In this document: positions 44,233 through 54,937 of the stretch, piece after piece
Position numbering within the stretch: the stretch's first letter is position 1
Layout of the letters: the number at the start of each line of letters is the position of its first letter
Assembly: GCA_916048095.2 (NCBI GenBank)
Contig: OU696574.1
Span: 5,037,087-5,101,086, forward strand
DNA: 64,000 nt
Direction of reading: 5' to 3'
Source: Sacculina carcini
Taxonomy: Eukaryota; Arthropoda; Thecostraca; Sacculinidae
Notes under the pieces: generated by a model
Told to the model about the DNA's origin: nothing
Seen by the model: the letters and a program-made list of their open reading frames with translations, nothing else
The model's database searches: none
Position numbers and translations under genes: made by a program

Positions 44233-46797
44233 TGTGACGGAACGGATGGCGACCTGGAACGGATGGCGACCTGACGTTTGAGACGCGTTTAAGGCATTCA
44301 ATGCCTTCACTGAAGATTAATTCCTTCACTGAAACGTGGAGGGTTTGTTATTATCTGTTATGAAATTGCATTTGTTGTTTGAATAGTTTCTTGCCATCAT
44401 ATTCTAAGTTCACATTGATTTAATAAGTCTTATTGGGGCCTTTATTTACTTGAGTGCTTATTCTGGTGTCTTCATTTCGTTGCAGTGGAAGTTGTAAGGA
44501 CCAATTCCATTGTTGTTTTGTTGTGGGAATGGTCTCTGTTCAGGAAAATAGCTGCAGACGTTCAGTTATCATCTAAGTGATATTTGTCTTTGTGTACAAT
44601 GTTATTAATCAGTGAGTAATGTCTTAGTAATATAACTTTTGAGAACCTTCTACGGTCCTCGATTATATAACTCGCTCCCTTCTCATATCACCTCGCTCAA
44701 TCTTTTACCTCTTCTCTACGTAAACATCTTGTGGAAATTTCCTTTGATCCCGTGACTCATTCCTTGACTCCTTTTGCCTCTCTCTGATATGTGTGTGGGC
44801 GCGAATGCATGTTTGTTTATGTTTACCTATGTTTTAGTCTAATTATGTTTATTGTTCTCTGTTATTGTGTTCTTCAATCACCCTTCAATGTGTTCTTCTC
44901 ATTGTGTAAATGTGTTCATTGAGTTATTTGAATCGTGTAATATTTATTCATTCATGTGTTCTTTTTATTGTTTCTGTAATAACTGTTTAGCTTTGTCCGC
45001 TTGTACATACTGTTTAGCTGCTGCGCGCCCGTGTACGACAGGCGCTATAACAAATACACTGAACTGAACCTTGCATTACTGTGTTTGTGGTGTAGTCGTA
45101 TTGTAGGTCCCGAACATGAGTTTTTTGGGGATTTCGTTCTGAGCGTCTTTTCTACATGTGTTCATTGCATGCTCCATCTGTTTTCGTTTTTCCTCCTTTT
45201 CATCTATTATGTTGTCAGCCCTGTATTTCTTACTATTTTTACGAGTTTTGTTTGGCAATTGAACCGAATAAAATCGTTGATTGGTGGTTTGTTTTTCTAC
45301 GCGTGAGCATGTGCATGTTTAGGGAAAACGCTTCAATGCCCATTTTTCGATTGGTGACTGTACCAATCGAAGCTACCTACACACGTTTTAAATGTGTGTA
45401 GGTGTACACGCGCATTCACATAGGAGTCATTTGTAGTGAACCACAGGCTTGGTTCATCCTTAGATTCTTCTGCAATTTTTTAGTTCATTGTTGACTGTCG
45501 AAGTGTCTCTTGAGTGACTGTTTTCTGAGAATGCATGGCTGATTTACAGCTCGCCTTACAATCAAAGCATCAACATTTCTTACTAAATCAAATCTTGTTC
45601 TGCCACGGGGCTAGCAGAGTGGAATGCAGATGTCCATGTCCACAATGACTACAGGTCCCCCTTCACTATGGAAAGTATTATCCGCTCAGAGGCGGGGTCT
45701 CATAGCTGCCACGCTGCTCGCTGTGACCTGCTTCTCATGGACGGAATTCGAGCACACACATACACACACACATTGTGTTCAACACTAATCTGAGTAGAAT
45801 CCGATTGGTTGATGCTGAACAAGTGTTATACTAACTATACAGTTTGAGCTTCGACGCCCACTAGTTAATCTGATGTTTGATTATTGAAGAGGGCAGCGAT
45901 GTTAGTAAATATCCCCCAGAGTAGTGATTTTAAATTAAATGAACTTCAATAGTTTTTAGTGTGCGTACTTTATTCATATATTGACCATATATAGATTGTT
46001 GACCATACGCATTTAAACACATCAGTAGAGAAGGCTATGTTCGCGTGTAATTTTGCGGGGGCAAAGCCTCACGGCCCCGGCTGGCACACCGCAGGTCCGG
46101 CCACCACACGGGTTTTCGCAGTCACGACCAGCACAGAAATACTTTCTCGACACTCGTATCAATCACGTCACCGTTTGACCAACATATAGCCACCACCAGG
46201 GAAAACAGTTTAACTCGTGTACTAACCAACAAAGCAACAAGACCAATCAAGCAAAAATATATTTCGTTTAGCGCATATAACCACATATGCGAGCACAAAT
46301 AATCAACGGCAAGAATAAATAAAATGGATCCAATGTAGCAAACACGTATACACACAATATACAGTAACATTAAAACCAGATCAAGCACACAAGAGAAAGC
46401 TAGAAGATTGCTGAAAACAACAGGCAGCAGAAAATAAACGTGCGCTTATCAGTTTAACCAATTAATCACCTGTGGTATTAACAAACCAAACAGCTATCAA
46501 AGCCATTCCCACAACAAAACACAACAAACAATGGAATTGGTCCATACAACTTCCACTGCAACAAAATATGACACCAGAATAAGCACTCAAGTAAATAAAG
46601 GCCCCAATAAGACGTATTAAATCAATGCGAACTCAGAATAAGACAGCAAGAGACCATTCAAACAACAAATGCAATTTCATAACAGACCCTACAAGTTTCA
46701 GTGAAGGAATAAATATTCAGTGAAGGCATTGAATGCCTTGAACGCGTCGCAAACGTCAGGTCGCCATCCGTTCCAGGTCGCCATCCGTTCCGTCACA
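44233..46797. mobile_element. E5: type-2 CCGT-targeting DNA transposon (Ginger1-like)
   Basis: 2565 bp with perfect CCGT duplication (44229-44232 and 46798-46801). Inverted repeats of about 310 bp start TGTGACGGAACGG, with paired GGAACGGATGGCGACCT modules. It contains LINE fragment F at 44650-45066. It is the cleanest copy of the type-2 family here, in reverse orientation to E2. No transposase frame. Confidence 0.85.
44650..45066 (+). pseudogene. LINE 3' fragment F inside E5
   Basis: Same fragment as 28480-28909 and at the same place in the host element, flanked by AACCTT (44644-44649 and 45067-45072). It starts TACGGTCCTCGATTATATAA and ends CGCTATAACAAATACACTGAACTG. The LINE fragment therefore entered the family before E2 and E5 separated. 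Confidence 0.85.
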
Positions 46798-46857
46798 CCG
46801 TATTTACTAGTAGTGTAGTAGTCCCCTTTTGTGTACTTCGTTTAGTTTCTTTTGGCT

Positions 46858-47075
46858 ATGGTCGAGAATCAAAACATTTCTGTATTCGGCATAGAATTTA
46901 ATCAGTTGATTGCGAGGACGCAGGGCTTATTGAGAGAATTGAAATTGGTCCAAGGTTTGTGAATACGCTTTATCACGTGTGCGTTACATCAGTTTTATAT
47001 CTTCGCTAAACTTGTGTTTTTATTGCAGCTGGTGTTCTAGTGAACACCCTCAATCTCACACGCAATATGTATTGA
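46858..47075 (+). CDS. Candidate two-exon small ORF, 47 residues
   Basis: The ATG at 46858 opens MVENQNISVFGIEFN... through 46954. A CAAG|GTTTGT donor and a TTTTTATTGCAG|CT acceptor bound a 74-bp intron (46955-47028). The joined frame continues to TGA at 47073-47075. Splice signals, short intron and frame agree, but the product matches no family I recognise and is very short. It could be a small host gene, a first-exon fragment or chance. Confidence 0.28.
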
Positions 47076-47730
47076 TTTCAGTAATAAGTGGGAGTATTAT
47101 CGGATTGATAGTTTATGGCTGTTTTTTTTAATTATTTTCTCTTTGAACTGGCTTTCTCTATATAATTATTGATTGTTTACACTGTACATTTTTTGGGCGC
47201 TTCCAGTACATGGGACCTCTTCATGGTGGTAATAGTGTTTGCACTCTTCCCATACTATTGGATTTGCGTGTATTAGTTAGTAATTAAGTAGACGTGCAGC
47301 TCTGTCTGGCCACAAACCAGATCAAAAGCTGCATACCCCCCATTCGGCCTTGATATCCTAAACCAACTACACATTATGGACAGATTGCATGAGAGGGTAA
47401 AGAAGAGGCAAAATGATGAAATAATTTGGGACCAGAAGATACACATATCAATCAGTTATAATGGTTTTTTTGTCTAGTACCTCACACACAAACTCAACCC
47501 GACACAAACTCAACCCCTAGTTAGTGATCATTTCTTGACGTAACCTAACCTAAATGTCTAGCATATATACCCGCCCGTTGTGGATCGTGTCGATCCGATC
47601 TGGATCTTGAAGACAAATCCGTTAGTTTTGTATGAGAAGGCATTCTACACGGTGAAATTGAACGTTTTATTGTCTATAGTTGCTGTCTGCGGAACATATT
47701 TATTTCATAAAAATGATCCATCGCTTCTTT
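47076..47730. other. Unidentified DNA left of Gypsy-2
   Basis: No gene or repeat family recognised. ATACCCGCCCGTTGTGG at about 47569-47585 resembles the tandem-repeat motif at 52150-52700. The last five bases, TCTTT, are the Gypsy-2 target duplication. Confidence 0.4.
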
Positions 47731-47741
47731 TGTAGTATATA

Positions 47742-47801
<60 letters not shown>

Positions 47802-48032
47802 TTTTTACACATTGCTTATCATGTTAATTGCATTGATGTTAATTGCTTGTTAATTTATAATTGTGAGAGTTCCTGAGTTGCCATGGCAACGCAACGGAAA
47901 AATGGAACACGGAGAGATTTTTTGTCAGGTGGTGAGGAGAATAGTGAGGGGAATGGAAGGAGTGTTTTACGTGTATTGGAGTTTGTTGAAAGTGTTGTTT
48001 CATTGTTAACTATTTTATAATAAAAAACCACA
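47731..48032 (+). repeat. Gypsy-2 5' LTR
   Basis: 302 bp. A (TA)n tract of about 60 bp sits just inside the TG end. An AATAAA-like signal lies near the 3' edge. The gag ATG follows only 12 nt after the LTR, so the primer site must overlap the start of gag. Confidence 0.88.
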
Positions 48033-48044
48033 AGCTATTCTGGC

Positions 48045-48785
48045 ATGGCGAAAATTTCCCAAAATATGATAAAGCCATTCAATGGAGACGGAGATGTTGT
48101 CGCATGGATCAAAAAAGTGCGACTTGTTGCCAAGCTCCAGAAAGTGGATGATGTGGCGAGTTTGCTCCCACTGTACTTGGAAGGCTCTGCGCTTGCAACA
48201 TATTTAGAAATGGAGGATAATGATCAGGAAGATGCTGACAGAATCGAAGAAAAATTAAAGGAAGTATTTTCAGACAGTGCCTTCATTGCGTATCATAAAT
48301 TGACCAGAATGAGATGGACAGGTGAGCCCATTGATGTGTTTTCAAATGAAATAAGGCGGTTGGCTGGACTGTCAGGATTTGTTGGAGAAGGTCTTGATAA
48401 TATTGTAAAGTTAACATTCGTGAACGGATTTCCTGATGACATCAGCAAGCAGTTGCAGCAGATCAACCTTGTGGGGCGTGTTCCATTGGGCGAAGTGCTT
48501 AGCAGGGCCAGAGTACTTGCTGTGAGAGGAGAGAGCTCCGTGAACGCAGTGGCGGCGAACAAAACGCTGACTGACAGAAGAATAACTGCACTGCGCCGGA
48601 ACTCCTTCGAAGACAAATGCGTCGTACGCGGAGAGCCTCATATAGCGCGAAGTGGCAGCCATAGAAAATCAGTGACGTGTTTTAGATGTGGCAAGGAAGG
48701 CCACATTGCAGTTCAGTGCACCGCTGATCCGGGAAACGAGCAAAGGGGAACTGGTGCGCCAGCAGTCACCCCTTTGACTCACTGA
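48045..48785 (+). CDS. Gypsy-2 Gag
   Basis: 246 residues. The capsid-like N-terminal part begins MAKISQNMIKPFNGDGDVVA and includes LLPLYLEGSALATYL, as in gypsy Gag proteins. Near the C-terminus is one CCHC knuckle, CFRCGKEGHIAVQC. Pol follows in the +1 frame with the protease region starting near 48784. Confidence 0.85.
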   Translation: MAKISQNMIKPFNGDGDVVAWIKKVRLVAKLQKVDDVASLLPLYLEGSALATYLEMEDNDQEDADRIEEKLKEVFSDSAFIAYHKLTRMRWTGEPIDVFSNEIRRLAGLSGFVGEGLDNIVKLTFVNGFPDDISKQLQQINLVGRVPLGEVLSRARVLAVRGESSVNAVAANKTLTDRRITALRRNSFEDKCVVRGEPHIARSGSHRKSVTCFRCGKEGHIAVQCTADPGNEQRGTGAPAVTPLTH

Positions 48786-51627
48786 TGGCTCAGCCTGGCA
48801 GACTGCCTCTGGTCAATGTTTTAGTTGCAGGCAGAAATGTTCAGCATTAGTGGATACCGGCTGTTCAACAGTTGTCGTGACGACGAAGATTGTGAGTGTG
48901 AAGATTGTGAAGAATTATGAGGCAGGTGGTTTCATAAGTGCGTTTGACGGGAGGCAGGTGCAATGCCGAGGGAAGACCTGGGTCAACTTGACAGTGGAAG
49001 GCAGAAGCGTGAGAGTGCGTGCGATGGTAGTTGATAAGATAGTGAACGACATAGATTGTGTATTAGGGATGGATGTGATTGATTGTCTTTGTGGTGTATT
49101 TGTGACAAATAATGGTGTCAAATTTGGGGATTGCAGTTGTGTTGCTGTGGGTGCTGAGACACCAGCACCAGGCAATATAACATACCATATTAAGAAAAAT
49201 GAGAGTAAACAATTGAGTATCAACGATAAAGATTTTTTCGCGTCGTTCGATGGAGAAAAATGGGAGGTAGAATGGTTTGTGAAGGAAGACTCCCCAGTGT
49301 TAAATAACTCTATCGGCTGCTACAATCAAACAATAAAGTCAGAAACACGTCACGAGTTTGACACCGAAGTGAAACGTTGGGTAGCAGAAGGGATTCTGTT
49401 GCCGTGGACAGGCAACACAAAGTCGGGTGTATTACCGTTGCTTGCAGTGGTGCAACCGACGAAGAGAAAAGTTCGCCCAGTACTCGATTTTCGAGAATTA
49501 AATGAATATGTGAGTAGTCATACGGGTGATGAATTCATCGACATATGTAATGAAAAATTGAGAAAATGGAGGTGCATCGATGGTCCTGCGTCTGTGGTAG
49601 ATTTGAAGACGGCATATCTGCAAATTCACGTGTCAAAGAAATTATGGAAATATCAGTTGGTCAAATACCGCGGCAAAGTCTACACTCTGACGAGAATGGG
49701 TTTGGGTTATGTTCAGCCCCTAGAGTAATGACAAAAACTGTGCGAACTGTGCTGCAGCAGTCAGATGTCATTGAGCGTGCTACCGACTCATACATCGACG
49801 ATATTATCGTAAATGAGGCCATAATTTCAACGAAGGCAGTGGTGCAACATCTACAGAAATATGGATTGGTGGCAAAACAGCCAGTGCCTATTGAGGAAGG
49901 TGCTGTGCTGGGCTTGAAAGTGTTCAGAAACAGAAATGGTGCACTTGTGTACAAAAGAGGAAATGAAGTTCCACAGTCGGTTGATAAATTAACAAAAAGG
50001 GAATTGTTCTCGTTGTGCGGAAAATTGGTAGGCCATTACCCGGTGGCGAGGTGGTTGAGACTGGCCTGCAGTTTCATTAAACGCAGAGCGCATGGCGGAC
50101 ATTGGGACAGACTGGTCGGTGACAATGTTGTGAAAATGATTCGAGAAGTGTTAGATAGAGTAAGGCGTGGTGACCCTGTAGGGGGTGTGTGGAATGTGCC
50201 AAAAACAAAGAAGGGGGTGGTGTGGTGTGACGCTAGCAACTTGGCCGTTGGCGTGGCGCTGGAGATTGGTGGTCATATTGTTGAGGATGCAGTGTGGCAG
50301 CGGAAGGAGTCCGATGTTCACCACATCAATGTGGCTGAACTGGAAGGGGTATTGAAAGGATTGAATTTGGCTGTCAAGTGGAATTTGACCGATGTGGAAG
50401 TACGCACTGATTCAGCAAAGGTACTGGGCTGGGTCAACGCAGCCTTAAATAAGGAGAGAAGAATCAAGACAAAAGATGCAGCTGAGCTTCTGATAAAGCG
50501 ACGGTTGGGTAAACTGTGTGACTTGTTGGAGGAGCTCGAGCTGAAATTTAAGATTGTGCGAGTTCCCACTACGGTAAATAAAGCAGACGAACTGACCCGC
50601 GTCAAGAAAGAATGGCTGGCAATGCTCGTAGAAAGTGAAGAAGAGAATCATTGCACCGCGTCGAGTTCTAGTGTATGTGCTATGACGTCGGAAAGACTCG
50701 CTGAACTCCATGAATTACATCATATGGGTGTGGATAGAACACTTTATTTAGCGCGACAAGAGTATCCAAGAGTGACACGAGACCAAACACAACGTGTTGT
50801 TCAATGCTGTGTTAGATGCCAATCAATCGATCCAGCACCAGTCCAACACACGTCCGGAAGCCTGAATGTGAGCAAGTCATGGTCAAGATTGGCCATTGAC
50901 GTGACTCATTACCGCCAGCAAACATATCTGTCAATTGTGGACTGCGGTCCAGGTCGGTTCGCCATCTGGCGAGAGTTGCGTGCTGAGCTGAGCTGGTGTG
51001 TGCCATTCTCGATGAGATATTCAGGGAAAGAGGTCCAGTTCTCGAGCTGCTCATGGACAATGGTATGGTGTTTAGATCAGAGCAAATGAAAAGACTGATG
51101 GAAAGGTGGAAGATACAACCCTTTTTCAGAGCCGCATATCGCCCAAGTGGTAACGACATTGTAGAGCGTCACCATCGCACCATCAAAGCTTTGGCAGAGA
51201 GAGCTCAAGTGACACCGTTGTCGGCAGTGTTTTGGTACAATATGACGCCACGCGAGGGCTTGACTCACAATTCGGTACCACATATACACGTCCATGCATA
51301 CGAGTAGATAAATCCATCGTTAGAAATGCCGCCGAGACGCGAGTCCACTCAGTCTTCCATCAGCGTAGGGGATGAAGTTTGGGTCAAGCCCCCGTTCCTA
51401 AATGTACAACGCAGTGGACGCGCGGTAGAGTAACATACATCAATTCGCCAAACAACATTTCTGTAGACGGGATGCCGAGACATATATTGGATGTGCGGCC
51501 GGCAAGAGACGCTCATGACGAACGCCACGTTCCTACAGATGCAGAGCACGACGATGTGGAATTGCCTCGGCGCTCAACAAGACAACGGAACACCCCGGCG
51601 TGGCTAGGTGATTATGTTACTGATTGA
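48784..51627 (+). pseudogene. Gypsy-2 pol, frameshifted
   Basis: The first frame (to 49728) holds protease DTGCST and the start of RT (VRPVLDFRELN, VVDLKTAYLQIHV). The frame breaks near 49700. The next frame (to 51089) has SYIDDIIVNE, RNase H (VVWCDAS, NVAELEG) and the integrase zinc region (CCVRCQ). It breaks again near 51000. The frame 50996-51307 holds LLMDNG and ERHHRTIKAL, then stops. A further frame (51379-51627) has VDGMPRHILDVRPARD and ends RSTRQRNTPAWLGDYVTD. At least three breaks; not functional as it stands. Confidence 0.88.
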
Positions 51628-51646
51628 TCTTCAGTTCAAGGGGGCA

Positions 51647-51650
51647 TGTA

Positions 51651-51746
<96 letters not shown>

Positions 51747-51975
51747 TTTACATATTGCTTATCATGTTAATTGCATTGATGTTAATTGCTTGTTAATTTA
51801 TAATTGTGAGAGTTCCTGAGTTGCCATGGCAACGCAACGGAAAAATGGAACACGGAGAGATTTTTTGGCAGGGGGTGAGGAGAATAGTGAGGGGAGTGGA
51901 AGGAGTGTTTTACGTGTATTGGAGTTTGTTGAAAGTGTTGTTTCATTGTTAACTGTTTTATAATAAAAAACCACA
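51647..51975 (+). repeat. Gypsy-2 3' LTR
   Basis: 329 bp, longer than the 5' LTR because its (TA)n tract (about 51651-51741) is some 30 bp longer. The remainder aligns without gaps. Confidence 0.88.
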
Positions 51976-52075
51976 TCTTTTACGTTTGAAACCACTGATC
52001 TATATCATTGAGCCCGCGCAGTTATTTTAACCTCATATTCAAGCATACATACACACACAGACAGACAGAGAATTT

Positions 52076-52077
<2 letters not shown>

Positions 52078-52148
<71 letters not shown>
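52078..52148. repeat. (TA)n microsatellite
   Basis: About 35 TA units, 100 bp beyond the Gypsy-2 3' LTR. Unlike the tract in the LTR it is preceded by CACACACAGACAGACAGAG. Confidence 0.93.
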
Positions 52149-52149
<1 letters not shown>

Positions 52150-52151
<2 letters not shown>

Positions 52152-52860
52152 TTTAAACCCGCCCGTCGTGCGGAACAGTTCATAACATGAAATTCATATT
52201 CAATCTATAAAATATAATGAATACAAATTTAAAAGTAAAAAATTTAACCTGTAAATATGCTAACCAATAGAAATGTGTAAATGTGAATATTTTCATTTTC
52301 ATTTGGACAAAATATCCCTCGATCCGCCTCATATATGAACCTGCCCGTCGTGCGGAATAATTCAGAACACAAACACGTAACAAACAATGAAAATTCTAGC
52401 ATGTAAACCCGCCCGTCGTGCTGAACAATTAATACTATTAAATTTGTATTCAATTCATAAGAGAAATGGAATATGAATTAAAAAAGAAAAGAGTAAACCC
52501 ATAAAAAAGTTTAAATTTCTATATTTTTATATTTATTTTGACAAAATAGTTTGCTTAAACCGCCTCATATTTAATCCTGCCCGTCGTGCTGAATAATTCA
52601 GAACTCAGACACGAAACAATGAAAAATGACCATAATACCAATATATTTATAACTTAACATCACCATCTAGCATTTAAACCCGCCCGTTGTGCGGAACAAA
52701 TATTATATAAATAAAATAAATATTGAATTCATAAAATAAAACAAATACAAATTTAAATAGAAAAAAGTAAACCCATAACAACTATTAACCAATAGAAAAG
52801 TCTAAATATGAATGTTTTTGTTTTAGATTTTTTAGCTAGATTTTGTCCTGAACGCTAGCG
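52150..52860. repeat. Diverged tandem repeat, about 250-270-bp period
   Basis: Motifs like AAACCCGCCCGTCGTGCGG recur near 52155, 52337, 52407, 52575 and 52676. Two motif types (CCCGCCCGTCGTGC and CCTGCCCGTCGTGC) alternate with AT-rich spacers such as AACCAATAGAAA and GACAAAATA. About two and a half diverged units. No gene. Confidence 0.65.
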
Positions 52861-53365
52861 CTCTAGCGAATACTTCATGCGCTTTGCACATAAACTCAGA
52901 TGTTGTTCACAGCAGCGAGAAATCATAGGCGGATGCAGTAAATATTTTATAATGGCTTGTTGAAAATGTTTTTTAGAAGATATATCAAAATCAGGGTAAA
53001 ACATTGCATGTGAAGGACATTTTTAAAAACCTATCTCAAAAAGGCTAAGCCCTCCTACAAAATTCCTGGATCCGCCATTGTCTCCATTGATCGCTGTGTT
53101 AAATTAATCAGTCGTCGGTGGAAATGACATGGTCTTGAATAAAGGGTTATGTCTTTTGGAATGTGAACACTACATATTTGAAATATATATCATCTTGTAG
53201 AAGACAAAATTTCCAATCTGTGGATATAAAAAACTGTCAATTCTGTTGAGCAGTTTTCCTTAAACCCGTGGCATAATATCCCCAAAATGTGAAAAACTCG
53301 TTTATGCACACACACACAGACAGAATAACGTTTTGATTATCGGGTTTATATGCTGGTTTATATGT
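52861..53365. other. Unidentified DNA
   Basis: No coding region or repeat family recognised; a GCTAGCGCTCTAGC inverted motif is near 52853. Confidence 0.35.
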
Positions 53366-53765
53366 TTATATGCAACAAAACCTAGGCTATGACCTTGCAT
53401 CCATTTTACCCCTAGGGACCAAGTTTCATAAAAATCGGTCCAGTGGTTTAGGAGGAGATGGGGTAAACATACACAAATGACCTCAATGACCTTGAAAATG
53501 ACCTCGGAGGTCAACAAAACCTAGCCTATGACCTTCTTGCATCCATTTTACCCCTAGGGACCAAGTTTCATCAAAATCGGTCCAGTGGTTTAGCAGGAGA
53601 TAGGGTAAACAGACACAAATGACCTCAATGACCTTGAAAATGACAACGGATGTCAACAAAACCTAGCCTATGACCTTTTCGCATCCATTTTACCCTTAGA
53701 GAATAAGTTTCATCAAAAGCGGTACAGTGGTTTAGGAGGAGATAGGGTACAAACAGACATTTAGA
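53366..53765. repeat. Diverged tandem repeat, about 143-bp period, three units
   Basis: Three units carry CTATGACCTT, GCATCCATTTTACCC, AAGTTTCATCAAAATCGG and GTCCAGTGGTTTAGGAGG. The second is nearly identical to the first and the third is more diverged. Short frames across it are low-information and not considered genes. Confidence 0.75.
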
Positions 53766-53877
53766 CAATTTGCAATCAGTGCAAGGCAAAAAAATTACCA
53801 TCAATTCGGCCCTTCGGGCAGAATTGGATAAACACAATACACTACAGACCTGCATTCAGTCGCGACTTAAACCTAAA

Positions 53878-53973
53878 CGGAGCACACCTGTGTTCATATG
53901 CTTCGATTATAATTATATATAAGCTTCGGCTTCTTCTCGTGTAGCAGCTTTCACTTATGCCTTTAACCCTATA
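53878..53973 (+). mobile_element. Truncated SINE 3' part
   Basis: Matches the last third of the SINE at 18894-19231 (CACACCTGTG, AAGCTTCGGCTTCTTC, GTGTAGCAGCT, TTTAACCCTAT), with an extra AT-rich stretch in the middle. The tRNA head is absent. Confidence 0.75.
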
Positions 53974-54937
53974 ACGCCGGGCGTGTCGATTTGGTAGCGT
54001 TCGATTCATTGGCTTACTGCGCTAAAATATGCAAAGTTGGAGCAACTGCCGACTGTCACGGGTTCTACACGTTCCACTGATCATAATGAAGGGGTGGTAA
54101 TTTTGTTTCTTGGCGGTAGATGGCAACACCATCGAACTGTTTATGGTAGACACAACTTTGTGATATGTAGCGTCATTGGACTTCCGGCTTGTCTTTGGTA
54201 TTCGAAAGGTAAGTATCGAGTCTTGTAAAATTACACTTCACAGGTATGCCACCTGCGAGGATATATACGCTATAAAAACGAATAATACTCCGATGAGCCT
54301 TTGGTACGATCGATTTCTCAAATGTGTCTATTTCGCTACGTTAGTCCATAAAGTGTATTTTCTATTCGTTTAGCAGACTATAGACTTGCCTAGATTTTCT
54401 AGACATCGCCAGGTATTTCAGCAGTCATTGCAACTGGATAATAACGGCAGTTCTACAGATGTGTAGAACTACAGATTCTGAATCAGTTCTACAGATTCTG
54501 AGTATTAAATAATAGATTATGGTGCACATTCAACAACTATACTAGTTTTTATCATCTTTCTTTGTCTAACTGTACAAGAAACAAAACACTAATATATTAC
54601 AGACAGGCGCGCGTGGGCATCACTGTCCCACGTGCGCCTACAAGACGTCACACCACTCCCGACAACACCTCGAACACAACCCGTCAAACACGACTCCACG
54701 CTCACACCGTCACACACGGGATCACACACGGACACATACGCACAGTCCTCACACCCACCGCAACAACCAATCAGCGGCGAGCCGGTCACTCGCCGCCGCG
54801 GGGCATGGACAATTCACAGTGTGACACTCATACACACATACAAACAGATACCTATAAACACAGTAACCGACACGAATCCAAACGCGAATCACACACACAT
54901 ACACACACACACACATCACACACACACGACTGCACAC
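53974..54937. other. Unidentified DNA ending in CA-rich sequence
   Basis: No family recognised up to 54590. From there to 54937 the sequence is rich in CACAC and GTCACAC words, ending in short CA runs at about 54895-54930. The open frame across it is repetitive T/H/R-rich and only becomes coding-like after 54938. Confidence 0.4.

Larger units (their letters stand above)
47731..51975 (+). mobile_element. Gypsy-2: degraded Ty3/gypsy LTR retrotransposon
   Basis: LTRs run TGTAGTATATAT...AAACCACA (47731-48032 and 51647-51975), flanked by the perfect 5-bp duplication TCTTT (47726-47730 and 51976-51980). A purine stretch, TTCAAGGGGGCA, precedes the 3' LTR. Gag is intact; pol has several frame breaks. 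Outside their TA tracts the LTRs differ at about 5 of 235 positions, so it is older than Gypsy-1. The YIDD RT and C-terminal form indicate a gypsy clade different from Gypsy-1. Confidence 0.9.
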
